Shown piece after piece: positions 1-11,348 of a DNA stretch of 64,000 bases. Source of the DNA: Paralithodes platypus. Its lineage: Eukaryota; Arthropoda; Malacostraca; Decapoda; Lithodidae. The translations under genes were made by a program, and so were the position numbers. The stretch covers positions 23,833,651-23,897,650 of the forward strand of contig CM064480.1 of assembly GCA_032716605.1 (NCBI GenBank), written 5' to 3'. A model generated the notes under the pieces. That model saw nothing but the letters and a program-made list of their open reading frames with translations. It did not search any database and was not told the DNA's origin. Numbering within the stretch: position 1 is the stretch's first letter; each line of letters begins with the position of its first letter.

Positions 1-670
1 TTAAAAGAGATAGGCCATATTATCTTCTAGACGCCATATTGGTCACATCATTTTCTAACGACATAGTTATTATATTTTAATTTATATTATTTTGAACTTA
101 CATCCGTGGTTCAAGCTATTTTTCCCGTATATCGTGAAAGTTAATGTTATGGATAAAGAGAGAGAGAGAGAGTGGGTAGCGAGACCAGTGACACCAAAAT
201 GATGTGACAATGGCCGAGCTCTGTTTACTATAGGGTCTCTGACACACACACACACACACACCTCTGAGACTCGGGAGCAGGGTTACCAAATCAAGTCCGC
301 TAGGTAGTAAACAAATGGCGAATATCGCTACAATAACGGCTCAATCTCTGCAATATCGCTCTAAATGGCTCAAATCTACAGAATATCGCTATAATTCAAG
401 TCGCTAGATGTAAAAAATTGCCTCTAGATTGAAGTAAATACCTGTAGATCTAGCGGAAAAGTAGCTAAATTGGCAACACTACTCGGGAGGCTCATAGAAC
501 CAAATTATATATACTTTGCATAGAACGGCAAGAACACCAAAGTCGCCGCGGCATTGAAGTCGCCGTGAATCACCAAAAATAATTATGAGAATCCCCATAG
601 CCAACTTTACCAATCTAATGGAAATATTGTAACTAGGGACAAGAAGAATACAGGGATGCCCCAATTTAGG
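1..670. other. Non-coding left flank with short microsatellites
   Basis: I see no credible gene here. It holds a (GA)n run near 157-173 and a (CA)n run near 241-262, plus short loosely repeated phrases around 320-450. The last five bases before the LTR element, ATAAT at 671-675, recur at 16172-16176 and mark the target duplication of element A. Confidence 0.7.
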
Positions 671-675
671 ATAAT

Positions 676-3600
676 TGTTATGCCCTGTTTTTCTACAGGA
701 TTAACTTGGTCAATGTGGGCTCTATCTGACTGGGTATATAAGGCTGCATGCACAATACAAGGTATGAGGAATAGAGAACACAAAATAAACACACGGTAAC
801 ACGACACACGTTCACGTTTATTGAAGTAAGTGAATAAAGAGCATAGAAAGATAGTAATTCTCGTACAAAACAAATAATAGAAGGGAACTGCTAGCATTAG
901 CGGATCTGGATGGAGCCTAGTCTCCCACTTCCAACGTTCAGGTATACTCTTCTGATCACGGGTTTAGTTAGCAAGTTTTATTATACTGGAAGACTTTAAT
1001 ATATTTATGTATTCAATTTCACTGATTAGATCTCTTACTGGCTGGTCGCGTGCCCAAGTAGCAGCTCACAGTTATAATTAGACACGCGTATATTTTAGAA
1101 CACGGAATTTCTAGTAACCTCAAGGGGGTACTGATCTAAGGTTTATATTCTTATGGCAGAAATACGTAGAACACAAATCAGTGGGCGAACGTTAGATATC
1201 ACTAGGGTTTTAATATCTAAATAAGGTAATTACGAGAGTCAATGTCGCCTGTTAATTAATGAACACTGATACGCTTAGTACGTCCCAAATGGAATGGTTA
1301 AATATGAGTTACACTGGGCAAGGTTATAGCCACTTCATAGAAAAGTTAATAAGTGAATGTCGAACTCGTACTATGACACGTTCGTACTAATAAAGTGAAT
1401 ATTGAATCTTATTTGTTGGTCTGGTCCTGGTTATCTTGCTTCCGGTGATGTTGGGGGCTAGCGACTGGTTCCTCGGCCGTCCAGGTGGTCCAAATGAAGG
1501 AAGTTCTCAAGTCGGATCTTTTGGCGATCAGTACTGGCTACACACTTATATATCCATTCATTTGTGTGAAGGTTATAAGGTGCACGTCGGGACTTGTACA
1601 TGGACAGATGCTTCTATTAGTCTTCTCTGCCACGGAGTCTGCCGGCTCTGGAATCTCTCAACTCCGGAACAACACAAGGGCAGAGCTAGAGGTTAACTTC
1701 AGGGTAGTGACCACTGGTTGGTGTCTAACTTTCAACTGATTTGACTGGGGGCGGGAGCTAGGTTTATAGGCTCGGTTCTGGACCCTGTAGACAATAGGGA
1801 TCTCGAATCTTATGGACTTATTTGAGCTCTCAATAGATATGGGAACTAGGTAAGATGGTGATTACTGTTGTGGCACATGGCTATAGGAAGCCTTCAATTT
1901 GTGATATAACTGAGCCTTAGTAAAAGGTACTATTTTGGCTATACTGGAAGTATTTATGGAAGGGAGACTGGATCTACTTTGCGGGGAGGACTGGGACAGC
2001 TGTGATAGGGGCGTCTCTCTTATATTGCTCAGTCTTCGTTCTATTGCATAGCTGAGGTGCTAATTTGACTATCCGAGTATGCAAAACAGGTGAATGGGTT
2101 ATTGTGGGTACAGAGAAGTGAGTTTGGGGGTTAGACATGCATGGTTAGTTCATTGATAGGAAGAATTCCTAGGCTACCTGGCAATGACCCGGAAGTCAAA
2201 ACAGGGGTCAGGTATACCTCCGCGGGGGTGGGGGTCTCCCTCCTCGGGTGGGTAAAAAGGGGTAGCCGGGCGCTCTCCCTCTGGGATGGGCGTCCGGCGG
2301 CTGTGGCTAGGGGCTTGCCATATCACCAGTGTTTGTAATAACCCTCTGTTTATGAGACAGATGTGGGTGTTCTTAATATCAAAACCGAAGGTGCCTTGGC
2401 TAGCTGGGTGTAATCGGTTGGTTGTTAATTGCATGGCTGGCTGGATGTGGTGGAGACTGGTTGCTAACTCTGCCACATTTTTCTGGAAGTATGGCAATAG
2501 AAGTTAGTTACTGACGAGGCGGCGAGCCTCGCACCGACGACCATGGGGTGCAGGGTTGTGAATGGGTTGTAAGAGAATAGATGGCATGCAAGGGGTTAGT
2601 AAAGTTCTAATGTTGTTCTGGCCTACTAAGTGAAGGTAGGCTGGATAGGAGTATATATATAAAAGGTTGGAGAGCGTTAGCAACGGAAAAATCAAGGATC
2701 TTCAAGAGGTATGAGAGAGAGGCTAGGTCGGACAAGAGTCGAGACGCGCGGGTATCTTAACCCGGGAGCTGCGGGGAGACTCTTAAGAGTTCCCCCGGCG
2801 CACTGCGGGGAGACTCTTAAGAGTCAGAGAAAATAAAAATCAACTTTTGACATCGAAAAAAAAAAAAACATTTATATTTTTTTTTTTTTATTTTTTTTTT
2901 TTTTTTTGGCCCCTGGGCCATGCAAAATCTCAGTCCTCTACCTCCCCTCCTTCCCCACTTTCCTCCTCTCCTTCAGTTATCACCTATTTTCCCTGTTATT
3001 CCCTTATTCTGAGGTATATTTTCGTGCTAACATTAGAAATCCGATGGAGGGTGTGGTCATCACTGACAGCACGTGAGTGCAAGAGAGAGAGAGAGTATCG
3101 ATCGCCTGTGTCTCAGTGGCCTTGGGAATTGGCGGCGAAGCAGATTGCCTCACCCATACATTATACAACTCGCGGGCTATATCTCCGATTTTGACCATCC
3201 AAACGCTGTTTTCACTCGTTTTATTGTTGTTTCAGGTTAATACCTTTATAATCAACCCATAATAGGCGCATATGGATAAGTATTAATGCTATTAATGGCA
3301 CAATGAATATTTTAGTGGCGGAAACACCTCAAATACGTCAGCACAGGGGGACGTTTCCAATTACCCCCATGCGCACTTCAGAGGTTAATGAGAGGGGGGG
3401 AAGCTCAGGGGGCTACAGGGAAATTTGACCATAAGGTCTCTGGGCGTGGGGGTGGCATTAGGCTACAGTTGATATTGGAGTTTGAAAGGACAGTGAAAGT
3501 ACGTTAGCCAAATGCTACCGGGGGATGCAAATACGGGGTGGTATAGGAGTCTGGAAAAGATAGAATCATGTGGATTGTGGGGTGGTGGGGGAGAAGGAGG

Positions 3601-5097
3601 TTAACTGTAGGTGTGTGCTTGACTGTGGATAAAGTAGGGAAAACATGGTGTATTATTACTCGTCAATACGAGGGGTTATGGACTTATTATTTGACACGAT
3701 TTCTTGTACGTCTAGGTGTCCCTGGGAACTGCGTTTTCTATGAAATATAGACCAAAGAAAAGCGGCAGTTCGTAGGGGTACTGCGTTATTGTTTCGAGGT
3801 ACTATGATAGATACTGGTAACAAAGGTTATCTATACAATCTCTGGTTGGGTTAAGAATTACGTTATAGCATGGCGGCTAACATCTGTAGTCATGGCTGTC
3901 TAAGTCTTATGGGGGCAATGGTTCTATATCCTGGTGTACCCGTGGGTATCTTAATTTCTTAGGAGTTTGGATATGTGGTTTTTAACATCTACTTCTCGGA
4001 TGTAAGAACATACATAGGTATATGGCTGTCGGATTTGTTGGCCTTGGCTGAACTTAGGGACAGGGCATGGGTGTTTTTAATATGAATGTATATTCCTGTT
4101 CATCATCGTGTAGGTAGAATCGGGCGGGTAAGAGGTGTAGGACACGAAGTAAATGGCGTAGTGTGGATTGTGGATACGAAGGAGGTAAGTGGAAGACGTA
4201 TGACAATTGTGGAAAAGTAAATGGAAAAAGGTGAACACAATGGCGGATAAAGATACTTAACCTAAGGATTGAATACATAGATTTTATGGGTGATGAGTCT
4301 TCAGAAACTTAGTCTGGCAAGACAAGATATGTTAGGGAATGTTAACATTAATACTTAAACTAAGGATTGAATACATAGATTTATGGGGGAGATGGGTCTT
4401 CAGAAACTTAGTCTGGCAAGACAAGATATGTTAGGGAATGCTAATATTAATACGTAACCTAAGGATTGAATACATCGATGAACGACGACATTATAGTCGT
4501 CTTCCTAATAGGGTGATGAAAACTGGTTGATCTGCACTTGGCACAATACGACATTAGGACAGTGCCGCTATGTCGTATCAATACTGGTGGCAGTTAATAT
4601 TATAGAGACACTTAGTTACTAGAGGAACAATGCAAGGGGGCAACTGAGCACGGGTTACATATATCTATACTCGTCATGGAAAATGATATACGAGGTCTAG
4701 GGACAGGCGTGGGTGTTTTAACTTCTAAGATATATAACATCTACTTCTCGGATGTAAGAACATACATAGATATATGGCTGTCTGCTTTGTTGGCATTGGC
4801 TCAACCTCGGGGACAGGGCATGGGTGTTTTTAATATGAATGTATATTCCTGTTCATCATCAGTGTAGTTAGGAGTGTAGGACACGAGGGGGTAGTGTACG
4901 TGAGGTGTGGAAAATGGTCAGTTTAGAAGGGGTAGGTAGGTGCGGCCTGGAGCTGCTTAGCCCTGCGGGCTTGGGCCTGTCTGAATTGGCTGGCTCGGTC
5001 AGCTGGTCCTTTCGTTCTGTGGACCTTTCTTTTGGGTGTTTCTGTGTGGTGTTCGTTCGTGGCTTCTGTGGTGGGCTTCTCGTTCTGGGGCATTTTA
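676..5097 (-). repeat. Left LTR of element A (3' LTR in coding orientation)
   Basis: A 4,422-bp LTR closely matching 12373-16171. The length difference is almost entirely the TTAA-flanked insertion at 2761-3384. The LTR edge is fixed by the target duplication on one side and the polypurine tract on the other. Internally it carries roughly 98-bp tandem units around 4258-4480, and a second duplicated block (4015-4090 resembling 4770-4866). Its polymerase-proximal end encodes the last 57 codons of ORF3. Other apparent small frames inside it look like chance reading frames. Confidence 0.92.
2761..3384. mobile_element. Non-autonomous piggyBac-type element with TTAA target site
   Basis: A 624-bp insertion flanked by TTAA at 2757-2760 and 3385-3388. 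The empty site with a single TTAA is preserved in the sister LTR at 14457-14460, so the boundaries are exact. The element begins CCCGGGAGCTGCGG and has two subterminal copies of a block ending CTCTTAAGAG. The same start occurs at 62642 ahead of a candidate transposase frame, so this copy looks like an internally deleted derivative of that family. The right end (CACTTCAGAGG) is not an inverted copy of the left end beyond two bases, which is unusual. The interior holds A/T runs and no credible gene. Confidence 0.88.
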
Positions 5098-5561
5098 CTT
5101 CCCTCTCCTTCATTATAGGCTCGTCCTCGAGCCTCAAGGGTGAAGTAAAAAGAAGCATAGTTATGGTGGGTCATTTTTAGGGTATTTAGAAGTTTCCACC
5201 AAGCAAGAGAGCGACGGTCAGGTTTCTTTTGTAGGTCAATGAATACCTGTAAGAATGTGTCCTCTGTGTTGTGACGGGCGGTTGCCCGGGCTTGATGTGG
5301 GCGTTGTAGACGTAAGTGTCCAGTGGGGGTTTTTACTTTAACCTTTCGTATGAATGGTTTGTAGCTTTTCCCCGCGGGGGTCGGAGTGAGGTGTGTGGGA
5401 CTGACAGGAGGTCTGTTTAGTGTGGTGAATGGGTTACTAACCGACGGGGGATTAACGTCTGACAACAGAGCTGGGGATGAAGGGGAAACATGAGTCTGGA
5501 TTTCTTTTGGTTTTCTTGGGCGGTGTTGTAGGTTGGAAAAATCTAGTGAGGCAATGCGCAA
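4923..5561 (-). CDS. ORF3 of element A, crossing polypurine tract into the 3' LTR
   Basis: An open frame of 212 codons downstream of pol, matching 51883-52524 of element B along its whole length. I do not recognise the protein. The N-terminal part is rich in proline, threonine and serine. A central block contains KPFIRKVKVKTP and DLQKKPDRRS. The C-terminal part (from the Met at 5093) is basic and lies inside the LTR. There is no upstream ATG; the frame opens at a TTG, so it may be joined to pol by frameshift or splicing rather than started independently. The polypurine tract encodes part of NEGEGSK and the upstream stem-loop encodes LEARGRA. A role as an Env-like or accessory product is possible, but no signal peptide or membrane segment is visible. 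Confidence 0.6.
   Translation of the reverse strand: MRIASLDFSNLQHRPRKPKEIQTHVSPSSPALLSDVNPPSVSNPFTTLNRPPVSPTHLTPTPAGKSYKPFIRKVKVKTPTGHLRLQRPHQARATARHNTEDTFLQVFIDLQKKPDRRSLAWWKLLNTLKMTHHNYASFYFTLEARGRAYNEGEGSKMPQNEKPTTEATNEHHTETPKRKVHRTKGPADRASQFRQAQARRAKQLQAAPTYPF
5098..5110 (-). promoter_or_regulatory. Polypurine tract of element A
   Basis: In coding orientation AAGGAGAGGGAAG sits immediately before the LTR start TAAAATG. This is the expected position of the plus-strand primer in LTR elements. The same tract occurs in elements B and C. Confidence 0.85.
5117..5134 (-). other. Conserved stem-loop upstream of polypurine tract (element A)
   Basis: AGGCTCG and CGAGCCT pair as a 7-bp stem around a four-base loop. 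The same hairpin lies at the same distance from the tract in C (33397-33414) and in B (about 52077-52094). It is also coding sequence of ORF3. Confidence 0.6.
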
Positions 5562-5677
5562 GAAAGGTTTCGGTAAGGTGGGTGACGGAGGTGTGTGAGA
5601 AGGAAGGGGTGTGTGTGTTGTGTGGCTTGGGTCTTTAGTGTCGGAACGGGGTGTTATTTTTATCTCACCGTCTTTAA

Positions 5678-6157
5678 CACCTTACGAGCGGCCTATGCGG
5701 TTTATTTATATGTACCGCACAGCGGGGTGTTTTTAGCCAAAATAGGGCTGTTTACGTGATCATTTTCATGCCTAAATAAGACCCAGAACGTAAAACAAGT
5801 ACCTATCCCTGAAAGGGCATAAACAGAGCTTTCGAATGACACCATAACGATCCCTGTATGATGGATAGTTTTCTTGCAATAACCGTGCAACGCGAGTGCA
5901 AAAAGCAGGTAATTCGGTACTTTCAGTACATAATTGAGTATGTAGCGAGTGAGAGAGGGAGGAGGGAGCTGAGATTTGTGTCAGTAGGTTCGCCGCGGTG
6001 GTCTGGAGCAGTCATACGCTCGCTAGTCTCCTGCCACCACTTGTCTCTCTCTCTCAGCCACATTACGTGCTGAAATTGCCACTCGAGTTATGTCGAGCGC
6101 CGCCACATAGTCCAGCTTTATTTAACTCGACTTATGTTGCTCGCCGCTAAATAAGGG
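5678..6157. mobile_element. TTAA-flanked MITE inserted in element A
   Basis: A 480-bp insertion bounded by TTAA at 5674-5677 and 6158-6161. The uninterrupted site with one TTAA is present in element B near 52637. The ends form imperfect inverted repeats: the left end has CACCTTACGAGCGGC and the right end, reversed, reads CCCTTATTTAGCGGC. This is typical of non-autonomous piggyBac-like elements. No credible gene lies inside. It interrupts the region between the integrase tail and ORF3. Confidence 0.85.
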
Positions 6158-6770
6158 TTAAATCTGATGGGTCTGTTGATTATTCTACCTCGGGCGGTTC
6201 TGGTGGGAAGGTAGAAGTTTGTCGTGGGACTTGAGTCGCTCGACGATGTTTTATATTGAGGGGAGGAACATTTTACAGGTAAAGGACATGTGGGGGTTCT
6301 CTCAGGGGTGACTTTGTGGGGGGATTCCTTAGGGGGGGTTGGTTGGGGGTTCGGTGAGATGAGGAGGTTGGTCGATGTGGGTGGGGATCGTGGAGGGGAA
6401 ACGGGCGGATGCGGGGGGGGGCTAGACGGGTGGGTAGGGAGTGTAGATTTAAGTTGGAGGGTTGGGGTAGGGACGTGTGTGGGGTGTGTCGTTTGGTGAG
6501 GTTGGTGATTTGCTGGTGGTGGAAGTAGGCTGTTTTATGGGTGTTTGGTGGGGGTTGAGAGGGGATGAGGTTGAAGAGGAAGGTATGTGTTTTTGTGCGG
6601 GGGTGGGGGTTGTTACTTCTGGACTATAGTTAGAGGGTTTATGGTGTTTAGTGGTGATTATTCGTCTTCTTTCCCTTTGTGGAGGAGAAGTCGACGAAGA
6701 AGAAGAGGAGGAGGGTAGGGGTCTGGCAGCCCTACGGAACTTGGTTAGCAGGGCGTGTTTCCTGGAGGCC

Positions 6771-8303
6771 TTAAAAATAAAATCGTGGGCGTAGGTTGTA
6801 GCGTGAGGTAACTGAAGTAGATTGTGTGGTGTGTTTGGGTGTGTACTTGGTTTTGGGTGGGGGGTGTGGTTTTCTTAGTGTGGTGCCTGGGGAAGGTATG
6901 TCAGGGCTAGACGGCAGAGTTTCTGTTGTGGGGGGAGGCTTTCGTGTTTGGATAAGCGGGGGAGGTACTTGATTATCAGAAGTGAAAGAAGGTGTCATGG
7001 TGGAGGAGGGTGTGATAGTGGGGGCTTGGTGTTTGTGGAGGTTAGTTTGGGGGGTATGTTGAGGAATGATCTGTCTGTTCGGTGTCGGAGGGCTTAAGTC
7101 CTTAGGGGTTTGTGTGGGGATTTTCATATCTGGAGTGTACGGTTTAGTAGGGGTGTTTAATTCTGGTTCAGCCGTGTGGGGTGGGGTATTGTCTTGTGGT
7201 TGGAGTGGTTTAAACGCCCGGACGAATCTAGTTCGGAACGTGCGAGTCACGCCGTGATAGTCGATGGTGACTTGATAGGCGTTTGGGACTTGTGTGATGG
7301 TGAAGGGCCCGACATAGCGAGGGCCTAACTTGTTGGTGATAGGGAGGTTGGCTACCATTACGGTGTCATGGATGGCGAAAGGGTTTTTGTCATTGGTGTT
7401 ATCAGTTTTGGTGTCCTGACAGGTTTGGGCGGTATGGAAGGTGTTTTGCAGATGTTGCAAGGGGTCAATTGTGGAGGTGGTGGAGGGAAGGTGAGTGTGG
7501 TGGTGGAACGGCAGTAACAGGGGGGGTACGCCGTAAACACGTTCATGAGGAGAAATACCGTCTTCTCGGGGACAGGTGTTCATGCCCCATTGTATCATTT
7601 TTAGTTGTGATGGCCAGTCTGCGGTGTTAAAAGCAATCATTTTTGTTCGCAACTGATTGTTGATGGTGTGATGGCTGCGTTCGCATATAGCATTTCCTTG
7701 AGGCCAGTAGGGGGATGAGTGTTTAATCTTAATGCCACATTGTTGGGTGAACTGTTGCCAAACGTGTCCACTAAACTCGGGGGCATTGTCGGATAGAAGA
7801 GCAAGGGGCAGACCGAATATAGGGAATACTTCTGTGGCAAGCAGTGTGGCGACTGTGGTGGCTGTGTGGTCTTTAGCTGGGCAGGCTATTAAAAAAATTT
7901 AATAGACGTCAACAAATGTGACGATATAGCGCTTGCCAGCGTAAGGAGGAAACGGGCCCATGATGTCGAGGGATAGGACTTGGAACGGTTTGGTAGCCGA
8001 CAAGGTACCAGCTGGGCCTGGGGTGCGTGATCTATCCTTGCCCAATAAACACGGTTTGCAGGATTCTCTCACTCGTGCAATTTTTGAGGGGTTGGGGGTC
8101 CAGTATTGGTCTGTGAAGATCTTTAACATCTTCTTTTGTCCAAGGTATATGCCGTTTCCCTCGTGGAAGGCAATCATGTAGTCGTCGGCAATGGTGGGGT
8201 CCAAGATTATGTGACCAGTGTCTGTGGCAAGTTGATCTCCCCAGCGAGTCAGTCCTCTGAAGACATTTAACGGTATCCAGGGGGTCTGATTCTTGCTTCC
8301 CAA
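6771..8303 (-). pseudogene. Integrase and C-terminal tail of element A pol (stop-interrupted)
   Basis: This encodes the Ty3/gypsy integrase, which joins element cDNA to the host chromosome. The upstream part has a zinc-binding region (HEGNGIYLG, then CKPC) and the first catalytic Asp in LSLDIMGPFP. A TAA at 7899-7901, where B has a Ser codon, interrupts the frame. It continues with the second catalytic region LLSDNAPEF and the third, SPYWPQGNAICERSH. A GPY/F-type module (KLGPRYVGPF) follows, then a proline/threonine-rich tail. No chromodomain is visible. The tail stops at 6771, soon after RYNLRPR, whereas B continues. A one-base loss near 8280 separates this frame from RNase H. Family identity is secure; function is lost. 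Confidence 0.9.
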
Positions 8304-9656
8304 GATTGAATTAGGGAGGGAGCTGAGGGAAATTTATGTTGGGGGGTGGGTGTAGATACCAACTCAGTGTGTTGTAAAGCGGCTAGGTTGGTGGGGGGGT
8401 CTTTTGGTACTGGCAAACGTGACAGGGCGTCTACATTGGTATGGAGTTTGCCTGGACGATATTGTATGGTAAAGTCGTAGTCCTCTAGTGTCTCCCTCCA
8501 ACGTACCAAAATGGCTGAGTTGGTTTCGCACCTACGCAGCCATTGTAAAGATTGATGGTCGGTGATTATGTCGAGTTTTGCGCCCAACACAAATGACCGG
8601 AAGTGGCTGAGTGCCCAAATGATCCCTAAGCACTCTCTCTTGGTGGCTGCATAATTCTGATGTGTTTGGCTGAGGGTGGAGCTGGCATACGCTATCACAT
8701 GTTCCTCTCCGTCTCTGACTTGAGCTAAAACTGCACCCATGGCGTACAGAGATACGTCGGTATAAAGACGGAAAGGTTTTTGGTAGTCAGGGAAAACGAC
8801 AATAGGGGCTTGGATTAGCTTTTGCTTCAAAGTGTTAAACGCGAGGTCTCTTTCAGGTCTCCAGGTGAACGGGGTGTCTTTGTGGGTGAGTTGGTGGAGG
8901 GGTCTGGCTATGGTGGCAAAGTTGGGGACGAAACGTCTGTAGTATGTGGCTAAACCTAGAAACGAACGTACTCCTTTAACAGTGGTGGGTGGGGGTTTGG
9001 TTTTGTATGGTTTGAAGTTTCTTTGGGTCTGGCGCAATACCATGTTCAGATATCACGTGTCCGAGGAAATCTACCTTATTTCGGGCAATCTCGCACTTTG
9101 AGGGTTTTAATTTCAACCCGGCGGCTCGGATTCTTTGAAGGACTTGTCTCAACCTGAGGAGGTGTTCTTCCCAAGTTGGTGAGTACACAATAATATCGTC
9201 CAGATAGGCTAGACAGGTTTCCCAGGTTAGGCCCTGTAATACCGCTTCCATCAAACGGGAGAAAGTGGCGGGTCCGTTACAGAGGCCAAAAGGTAGGATG
9301 TTAAATTCATAGTGATGGCCACCACTAGTGGAAAATGCTGTTTTCTCTTGGTCCTCGGCCTTGATAGGCACTTGCCAATACCCTGCTTGCAAGTCGAGGG
9401 TAGTGAACCATTTCGATCCGTATAGGGAGTCAAGGGAATCGTCTATTCGGGGTAAGGGCGTAGCGTCTTTAATGGTTACGTTATTTAACCTCCTGTAATC
9501 GACGCAAAAACGGGTTGTCCCGTCTTTCTTTTTGACTAGGACAACAGGGGAAGACCAGGGACTAATGGACGGGGTGGCAATACCGGCCTCTAACATTTCC
9601 TGGACTTGGCGTTCCTCTTCCTGACGTTGTATGGGATTCTTTCTACGGGATGGTTG
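8267..9656 (-). pseudogene. Reverse transcriptase-RNase H of element A pol (frameshifted)
   Basis: The reverse transcriptase copies element RNA into DNA and RNase H removes the RNA strand. The RT shows SSPVVLVKKKDG, TLDLQAGYWQ, LPFGLCNGPATF and the catalytic box YLDDIIVYS. RNase H shows YTDVSLYAMGAVLAQ, ITDHQSLQWL and NVDALSRL. An extra G near 8990, relative to B, shifts the frame between RT and the connection region (8976-9596 against 8267-9043). Upstream, a CGA codon of B has become TGA at 9657-9659. Motif spacing is normal for Ty3/gypsy, so the enzyme was once functional. Confidence 0.92.
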
Positions 9657-10823
9657 TCATATGGGGGGGCCTGTGGTGTTAATGATGTGTTGTTCTACAT
9701 CAGTCTGTCCAATTTCGGTGGGTTGTTGGGCAAACACGTCACTGAATTCCAGCAGTAGGTCGTACATGCCGTTCTTTTGGTGGTCAGATAATGTCTCAGG
9801 GAGAGGGGGCAATTGGAGGCTGGTAGGGGTGTCGTTAAAATCTATGGGGAGGTCATCGAAAGTTTCGAGGTCTCCTATAATGAGACCTTTTGGTAGTGTC
9901 AGGGATTCCTCTGAGATATTTGCCACGAGAATGTGGTTGATGCGAGCGGAAATGATGTCGGGTTGTAAGAGGCAACGATGGGGGTTGGGGGACGTGGTAG
10001 TGGGGGAAAATATCATGTGAGTTTGGGGTATGGGCCACAGGTTCACCCATTTTTGATGGTGGGGGGGAATGTGGCATTTATCCTGAACTACAGCTGGGCT
10101 AATGATGGTGGGGGATTGACTGGCGAGCAGGTGCTTGCTACTTATAAGGGGGGCAAGGTCGCTTTGGTGGGGGTCACACGTGAGGGGGGGATTAATGGCG
10201 CATGTGGGAGGATCAGTGGGGCGCGGTGTGAGGGGGTTAGAAAACGGGATTTGTTGGAGGGACTGCGGAGGGTTGGTGGGGGAAGCGTGAGGTATAGAAG
10301 ATGGGTTATTGGTGGAGGACTGATGTAAGGATATGTGGTTGTTAGAAGGAATTTGGGGAGTGTTGTCGGTGGCAGTGACGGTTTGTTTGGAGTTTATGTG
10401 GATTTGGTGGTTTTGTTTGTCATGAGAGGGTGAGTCAAGTGTGGGGTTGTGAAGTTTTCTAGGGGTGTGAATTGTGTGGGGGGGCAAGGGAGCTACTGAC
10501 GGAAAATTGTCACAAGGGAATTGTTGTGGTTTGTGGGATAGCTGAACATTTCTGGGGGCATGGTGGAAACATTGTTTGGTACATTGATCGGCATTTTCCC
10601 TGAAAACATGTGTACATAAACATTGGATGGAATTATGGTTACATATATCAGAGTTTGTCCTGAAAACATGGGAGGATTTATCCGGGACAGAATTACGAGA
10701 ATGGGGGGGATTACCGAGAGGGAGTTGCTTGGACTTGTCTTCTTTCGTTGGTTGAGGCATTTGGTTACTGAATGGGGTGAGATTTTGAGGGGACTCAGGG
10801 CAAGGGGAGGATTTAGGAGTCAC
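9657..10823 (-). pseudogene. Proline-rich linker between protease and RT, element A
   Basis: About 388 codons of low-complexity protein rich in Pro, Thr, Ser, Asn and His, followed by a better-conserved stretch leading to RT (for example HILVANISEESLTLPKG and DVEQHIINTTGPPI). It aligns with residues 1-414 of the B frame that starts at 57237. It ends at the TGA at 9657-9659. In many Ty3/gypsy elements protease and RT lie much closer together, so this long linker is a family trait. Phrases such as NPLTPRPTDPPT and DSPSHDKQ recur in element C. Function is unknown; a structural or Gag-like role is possible. Confidence 0.75.
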
Positions 10824-10830
10824 CTTAGTG

Positions 10831-11331
10831 CTAGCTGCAACTTGGTAACCCTGACTCAGGGTTTGTTGAGGGGAAAGTTTTTTTTTTTTTTTTATGAATG
10901 GGTTTCTGCGTGATGGGTTTGTCAGAGGCTTTGGGTTGGAATTTTTTGAATGATATCAGCCTTTGGCCGCAGTCGACCTGGGCCTGGAGTTTTGGAAGGA
11001 GGTCAAGTCCAAGGAAACCATCATAATGTTTACAGTTGGAGGAAAATACTGTGAATGTGTGATAACAACGAGCATGGGGGGCAGGAGTGGCTACTGATAG
11101 GGGCAAAGTGTCTCCTAGGAGATTTAAGTAAGTATCAGCAGCTGAGATTAGTTCTGCTTTGGTGGTTAACAAAGGGCCAAATAGTCGGTGATGTTGATCA
11201 TAGTAAGATTTGAACAAACATGACTTGGCAGCTCCCGTGTCGATTAACAAGCGGACAGGAATGTCCTTGATTTTGGCCATGTAATAAATGGGGGCAGTGC
11301 GGTCAGTTATGGCGTCCCCCGCCGAGGCCAT
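10831..11331 (-). pseudogene. Retropepsin (protease) of element A
   Basis: This encodes an aspartic protease that would cut the Gag-Pol polyprotein. The active-site motif is LLIDTGAAKSC and the later conserved turn is GFLGLDLLP. Between them lies a normal-length retropepsin fold. The protease domain is itself open. Downstream, a long A-run (T-run near 10870-10890 on the plus strand) appears to have changed length, so the frame ends rather than entering the linker as it would in B. It lies just downstream of gag in another frame. Confidence 0.88.
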
Positions 11332-11348
11332 CTTGGGCGGGGGGTACT

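Noticed and set aside
2141..2507. Small frames repeated in every LTR (for example MVSSLIGRIPRLPGND)
   Set aside because: They recur only because the LTRs are copies, occur on both strands, and in related LTRs are altered by frame-breaking changes. Unlike the ORF3 segment they show no codon-preserving indels that I could see.
9631..10328. Plus-strand frames opposite pol of element A (and 55967-56694 in B)
   Set aside because: Antisense shadows of the pol linker and RT.
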